From positions 35,944 to 99,943 of the forward strand of contig CALLUD010000025.1 in assembly GCA_938011325.1 (NCBI GenBank): 64,000 nt of DNA, written 5' to 3'. The stretch's first letter is position 1, and each line of letters begins with the position of its first letter. The position numbers were made by a program, and so were the translations under genes. The notes under the pieces were generated by a model, which saw nothing but the letters and a program-made list of their open reading frames with translations, did not search any database and was not told where the DNA came from. This document shows positions 60,204-64,000 of the stretch, piece after piece. This DNA comes from an uncultured Spartobacteria bacterium. GTDB taxonomy: Bacteria; Verrucomicrobiota; Verrucomicrobiia; Chthoniobacterales; JAATET01.

Positions 60204-61097
60204 TCATTCCCGCGTCAGCATCGCAGCGCCGAAAACCCCGGCACTGTCGCCCAGAGCGGGCTTCAACAACGCCGCCTCAAATTTCGGGGCAAAAATGGCC
60301 TCTCCGATCCGTTCCCGCATCCGCTCGCTGTAGAACCGGCCGATATTGCCAACCCCTCCGCCCACCACGATGGCATCGGGGTCCAGACAGTTGATCACGA
60401 GCGCAATCGCCTTCACAAAGACCTCCTCCATCCGCTCCAGCGTCTCCCGCGCCGCAGCGTCCTCCGCCTCCTGCTCCACGATTTCCTTGAGCGATCGCTT
60501 CAGGCCGCTTCGCGACGCGTAGAACCGTTCGAGACCCGGCCCGGATAGACAGGCCTCCACGGTCCCGCGAGTGCCGTATGCCGAGACCGGACCCTCCGGC
60601 TCGATCACGATCTGCCCCCACTCCCCGGCGATCCCGTGGTGGCCATGCAGAATCCGTTCGCGAATGACAATTCCCCCGCCCACGCCCGTGCCGAGGATGA
60701 TTCCAAACACGGTTTCGCAACCACGTGCCGCGCCCAGCGTCGCCTCCGCCAGCGCGAAGCAATTTGCGTCGTTCTCGATCTCGACGCGCATGCCGAGCCT
60801 TGCTTCGAGATCCGCTTTGATCGGACGCCCATTCAGGCACTGCGTGTTCGAGCCCCGCAACGCGCCCGTCCTCGCGTCCAGAGTGCCCGGCGTGCCGATT
60901 CCCAGCGCCGGCACCGCTTCCGGATACCGTGACCTCAGTTCCTCGACGATCGCGGCAATCTGCTCGAGAATGTGCTCGTATCCCCGCTCCTGCTCCGTCG
61001 GCCGGCGAATCCTCGCCAGCGCCTCCCCCGGCCGCGCAGGATCGATTGCGACGCCTTCGATCTTCGTGCCACCAAGGTCGATGCCGATGAGTTCCAT
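60204..61097 (-). CDS. ROK-family protein lacking the zinc-binding cysteines
   Basis: 297 residues, a typical compact ROK protein: LIGIDLGGTKIEGVAIDPAR, ALGIGTPGTLDARTGALRGS, IENDANCFALAEATLGAARG, GIILGTGVGGGIVIRERILH, GHHGIAGEWGQIVIE and AIVVGGGVGNIGRF. Catalytic aspartate sits in ENDANCFALAEA and the sugar-binding GEWG is intact. The C-x-C-G-x-x-G-C-x-E zinc motif reads SAYGTRGTVEACLSGPGL: every zinc cysteine is replaced while G-x-R-G and E remain. No helix-turn-helix is present, so it is a kinase rather than a regulator. Likely fructokinase/N-acetyl-hexosamine kinase type; substrate uncertain. Confidence 0.85.
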   Translation of the reverse strand: MELIGIDLGGTKIEGVAIDPARPGEALARIRRPTEQERGYEHILEQIAAIVEELRSRYPEAVPALGIGTPGTLDARTGALRGSNTQCLNGRPIKADLEARLGMRVEIENDANCFALAEATLGAARGCETVFGIILGTGVGGGIVIRERILHGHHGIAGEWGQIVIEPEGPVSAYGTRGTVEACLSGPGLERFYASRSGLKRSLKEIVEQEAEDAAARETLERMEEVFVKAIALVINCLDPDAIVVGGGVGNIGRFYSERMRERIGEAIFAPKFEAALLKPALGDSAGVFGAAMLTRE

Positions 61098-61160
61098 GGC
61101 GCGGCATTCTTCACGACCGCCACGGACCGGCCAGCCTTCTTTCGCAGTCCTTCGAGATCG

Positions 61161-62414
61161 CTACTTTCGCTGGATCGCGTCGCGGGCAATTCGAAAGACG
61201 TCCGTGTTGTCGAGGAATCCGACCACCGCTTCGCTGCCGGGCCCCTCACCAAGCAACCAGACATCGCCCCCGGTATGCATCGCCGACTTCCGTGGGAGCA
61301 ATGCCGGCTGGGTGAACGCCGGATCCGTCTGCTCGAGATTTTCGTTCGCCGAGGTTGCGCCCGGTCCGCTCGACCACGTGAAGAACATCTCCTCGTTCAC
61401 CGGATTTGCCCGCAGCAACTCGTCGCCCTTCGCCTCGCCGCGCATGGGCTGACCATTGATGGCGAGGCCGCCCGTGTTGTGATCCGTGGTGACCAGCAGG
61501 AGCGAATCGGGCGGCAAATGCTTCCGAAGCCACGCGACCGTCGCATCGAGTTCGAGCACCTCGGTGACGGCGCGCTTCGCGTTGTTCATGTGGCACGCCG
61601 TGTCCGGTGCGCCGGCCTCCACCATCAGGAAAAACGGCTTCCCACGCGCCTCGAGCAACCCAACCGCGGCTTCCACCATATCCACGAGTCGCAGCTCGCG
61701 CTTTCCATCGACGTAGAACGGAAGGTCTTCAGGCGCGAACGTGCCGAAAACCGGCCGACCGTCCCCGCCACTTTTTGCAAATGACTGAAACGCGCCCCAG
61801 TCATCGAACCACGCAATGGTGCCCGACTTCAGCACCGCCTCGTTCCGACGGGCGATCTCCTTCTCCCCTTCCTTGTAAGTCTCGTCGTCGGAAACCGCCA
61901 CCCACTTCCGCCCTCCGCCGAGCAGCACGTCGACTCGCTTCCCCAACTGCGCGACCTCCTTGGCGGCAATCTCCGCAAATTCATCGCGGTCCCGGTGCTC
62001 CACAATGAAAGCGGCAGGCGTCGCGCCCGTCACCTGATCGTCCGACACGACTCCCGTCGACCAGCCCGCTTCACGGGCGACATCCAGCAAACTCGCCGGT
62101 CCGGAGTCCGCCTTCGCGGTTTCCTGGCCCACCACACGATTGTCAGCCTTGATGCCCCGTGCAATCGCCGTCGCCGCCGCGGCGGAATCCGTCACCAGAT
62201 CCGAGCGCGAGACCGTCCGAACAATCGCCGTGCGCGGCATCGACTCCAGTTCGAGGCGACCGTGCCCGCCTTTTGCATACATGCGCGCCGCGGTCAGCAG
62301 CTCCAGCGACGTCCCATCGGAAATCACCAGGACCACCGCGCGAGGCGTATCCTTCGCCGGTGCGGGCAAAACGAAAAGCAGCAGGGAAGCCAGGGAGAAA
62401 ATCAGCCGTCGCAT
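61161..62414 (-). CDS. exported alkaline phosphatase (PhoA family)
   Basis: 417 residues; signal peptide LIFSLASLLLFVLPAPA. The metal and nucleophile motifs of the PhoA type are present: AVVLVISDGTSLELL (metal Asp), S77 in VTDSAAAATAIARGIKADNR, ATPAAFIVEHRDRDEFAEIA, VEAGAPDTACHMNNAKRAVT (Asp and His ligands), LLLVTTDHNTGGLAINGQP and SAMHTGGDVWLLGEGPGSEA. Releases phosphate from monoesters in the periplasm. No PHO-type regulator or box is visible. Upstream of the ROK gene on the same strand but separated by 63 bp. Confidence 0.92.
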   Translation of the reverse strand: MRRLIFSLASLLLFVLPAPAKDTPRAVVLVISDGTSLELLTAARMYAKGGHGRLELESMPRTAIVRTVSRSDLVTDSAAAATAIARGIKADNRVVGQETAKADSGPASLLDVAREAGWSTGVVSDDQVTGATPAAFIVEHRDRDEFAEIAAKEVAQLGKRVDVLLGGGRKWVAVSDDETYKEGEKEIARRNEAVLKSGTIAWFDDWGAFQSFAKSGGDGRPVFGTFAPEDLPFYVDGKRELRLVDMVEAAVGLLEARGKPFFLMVEAGAPDTACHMNNAKRAVTEVLELDATVAWLRKHLPPDSLLLVTTDHNTGGLAINGQPMRGEAKGDELLRANPVNEEMFFTWSSGPGATSANENLEQTDPAFTQPALLPRKSAMHTGGDVWLLGEGPGSEAVVGFLDNTDVFRIARDAIQRK

Positions 62415-62488
62415 TTTCGCACTCTACGAAACCGCCTCCCCGCACGGCCACAAGAACCCACCGCACGGCGGGGACAATTCCGCGACGG

Positions 62489-63616
62489 TCACTTCTTGAT
62501 CTCCTTCGCCTCGACCTTTCGGAACTTGCCCCCGTTGTGTCGAGCGATCGCGCGGATTGTTCGCTCCTCCTCGGGCCGCACCACGCTGGTCTCGTAGAGA
62601 ATCGTGTGAATGCGCGCCGGCTCCGGCAGCTCCTTTTGAAGTTCGGAAATGATCGCAAGCATCTCGCGCTCGCCGATCTTGTCGGACTCGGAATAATTCC
62701 GGCTGTTGCGGCTCTCGCGCTCGCTCTCACGACGGCTGCCGCTGCCCCGGTTGATCTCGCCATCGGTGATGATGTAGACGACCTCCGGCTGGAACGAGAA
62801 CGTCTGCTTCATCGCGGTGTCGAGCCGGGTGCCGCCGCCCTCCATCAGCTTCGGCCCGCGTCCCGGTCGCTTCCCGATGGACATATCCGGATCCTCGGAC
62901 AACCCCTGGATCCACTCCCGCGCCGCCGCCTTGTTGGCATCGGTTGCCGGCAAAAACTCCTTCGAAAACGCCATCGAGCCGCCTTCGTAGATGATTACGT
63001 TGAAGCGCGTATTGATGTTCAGCTTGTCAATGAGCTGCGTGGCCTGCTCCTTGATCGTCTTGAAATCGAACCGGTGCATCTCCCCGCGTCGCGAGCGCTC
63101 GAACATCGAGTTCGACGTGTCGACGACAATGATCACGCTCCGCCCGGCGTCCTGAATCCCGAAGAAGCTCATCCCCGACCCGACTCCGCCGCTTCCGGAC
63201 CCGCCCTCACCGGCGGCACCCGTGCCCGCCGTGCCAACCATGCTGGCGACCTGATCGGTCACAATCGCGCTTGGATCAAGCGGCAGCATTTGATCGAGCG
63301 GAACTTTCGGCAGATCAGGCAGCGCAAACTCGGTCGGCCGCAATGCCTGCATCTGGTCGGTGAAACTTGGCTTCGGCGTCATCGCGTCGAACTCGGCCAT
63401 GTTCATCCGATGCTCCCGTTCCCTGGCCGGCAGCCGAATGTCCTTCTGCACCTCGAACGTCGCCTGCGGTTGCAAAAAATATCGCGCCACCACGAGCACC
63501 GCCGCCACGCCTCCCGCGATGAGGTGAACGGCCACCGCAATGACGACGATCGTAAAGATCAGCCTGCGGAGGCGCTTCTTTTCGTCCTTCCCTTCGAGAA
63601 CCGCTTCGACCTTCAT
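62489..63616 (-). CDS. membrane-anchored von Willebrand factor A protein
   Basis: 375 residues: a basic cytoplasmic N-terminus (EGKDEKKRLRRL), one TM helix (IFTIVVIAVAVHLIAGGVAA), a periplasmic spacer, a glycine-rich hinge (GTGAAGEGGSGSGGVGSGMS), then a vWA domain from about residue 155 with the MIDAS D-x-S-x-S as IIVVDTSNSMFERS and the threonine/aspartate loops GGGTRLDTAMKQTFSF and VVYIITDGEINRGSG. It overlaps the upstream exbD-like gene by ATGA, so the two probably form one envelope complex driven by the proton motive force. Partner unknown. Confidence 0.85.
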   Translation of the reverse strand: MKVEAVLEGKDEKKRLRRLIFTIVVIAVAVHLIAGGVAAVLVVARYFLQPQATFEVQKDIRLPAREREHRMNMAEFDAMTPKPSFTDQMQALRPTEFALPDLPKVPLDQMLPLDPSAIVTDQVASMVGTAGTGAAGEGGSGSGGVGSGMSFFGIQDAGRSVIIVVDTSNSMFERSRRGEMHRFDFKTIKEQATQLIDKLNINTRFNVIIYEGGSMAFSKEFLPATDANKAAAREWIQGLSEDPDMSIGKRPGRGPKLMEGGGTRLDTAMKQTFSFQPEVVYIITDGEINRGSGSRRESERESRNSRNYSESDKIGEREMLAIISELQKELPEPARIHTILYETSVVRPEEERTIRAIARHNGGKFRKVEAKEIKK

Positions 63617-64000
63617 GGCTGGAACGAATCCCCCCCAAAGTTGCCGTCGGCGAATGTCACTCCAACGATGCCCGCCTTCGCACAGGTGTTCAGCACGTCG
63701 ACGATTCGCTGATGCGTCGCGGCATCATCGGGCTCGATCGTCACCAGCGCCTCGCTTTTGTTGGCGTCCGCCGATTCCTTGAAGCGCACCAGCGTCGCGA
63801 GCAGACGCGGCATTTCCGGATTCGGCGGCGGGTCCATCGGCTGGTCGTTCAAAATCACCTGCCCATCGCCCAGAATCGCAATCCGTTGCTCGTCCGGGAT
63901 GTCGACGGACTCCTCCTGTGCAACGGTTCCCGGGAGTCCAATATCGATATCACTTTCGGGTTTGATGGGTTTTGCGGTGACCATGAAGAAGACCAGCAGC
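63613..64000 (-). CDS. ExbD/TolR-family protein, 5' end outside the window
   Basis: The frame runs off the right edge. The visible ~128 residues start LLVFFMVTAKPIKPESDIDI, the end of an ExbD-type TM helix (consensus L-L-I-F-F-M-V-T) and its periplasmic exit, then VDIPDEQRIAILGDGQVILN and a C-terminal domain EALVTIEPDDAATHQRIVDV. An internal ATG at 63984 is inside the TM helix and is not the start. It presumably follows an ExbB-type gene beyond the window. Distinct from exbD at 22663, so the genome has at least two such systems. Confidence 0.88.
   Translation of the reverse strand, partial: LLVFFMVTAKPIKPESDIDIGLPGTVAQEESVDIPDEQRIAILGDGQVILNDQPMDPPPNPEMPRLLATLVRFKESADANKSEALVTIEPDDAATHQRIVDVLNTCAKAGIVGVTFADGNFGGDSFQP

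Overview
The window is GC-rich bacterial chromosome, densely packed and carrying genes on both strands in short, tightly overlapping operons, many joined by 4-bp ATGA or GTGA stop/start overlaps. The envelope genes (Omp85/TamA with TamB, RND efflux, ExbB/ExbD/TonB, lipoproteins, heptose kinase) point to a diderm. The mix of a deoxyhypusine-synthase-like protein, a GH75-type lipoprotein, a GH125/GH130/GH76 mannan set, an S1/P1-type nuclease and a NADase-type glycan-binding domain fits the PVC group, most likely Verrucomicrobiota. This placement is inference from gene content; no rRNA gene is present to confirm it. I see no phage, integrase, transposase or CRISPR array.

Left part (1-16.9 kb). 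A truncated TPR protein faces an exported GH2 beta-mannosidase. Next come a sugar-porter MFS gene and a tetR - adaptor - RND pump operon with two related AT-rich operator candidates, then tRNA-Tyr. A minus-strand group follows: cyclophilin lipoprotein, YgfZ, a 3-hydroxyisobutyrate-dehydrogenase-like oxidoreductase and a SurA/parvulin chaperone. After tRNA-Leu and a tandem palindromic repeat that runs into the start of menG come an S1/P1 nuclease and a periplasmic rhodanese with a strong terminator.

Middle part (16.9-39 kb). An MFS gene and two small proteins precede a riboflavin and housekeeping run: ribBA, ribH, nusB, ftsY, exbB, exbD, tonB-like, a zinc-ribbon membrane protein and fabF. The methionine block has metR divergent from metE, then metF and a deoxyhypusine-synthase-like gene. 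It ends at a bidirectional terminator facing the heptose-7-phosphate kinase. Two exported unknowns lead into phoH, a 7TM-HD phosphodiesterase, ybeY, a UreF-like unknown, clpS, a DUF2017-like gene, recO and yqgE.

Right part (39-64 kb). Envelope and carbohydrate genes dominate: a CorA-type channel with a variant GMN motif, a cellulose-synthase-like GT2 coupled to an L,D-transpeptidase, a transporter fused to a hotdog thioesterase domain, a GH75-like lipoprotein, a decayed glycan-binding-domain gene and tamA/tamB. After an MTH1-like Nudix hydrolase and a DoxX protein comes an apparent mannoside-utilisation operon: FucP-type MFS, ROK kinase, GH125, GH130 and GH76. The three hydrolases have signal peptides, suggesting periplasmic trimming to monosaccharide, import and phosphorylation. 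A second ROK protein without the zinc cysteines, an alkaline phosphatase, a membrane-anchored vWA protein and a truncated ExbD close the window.
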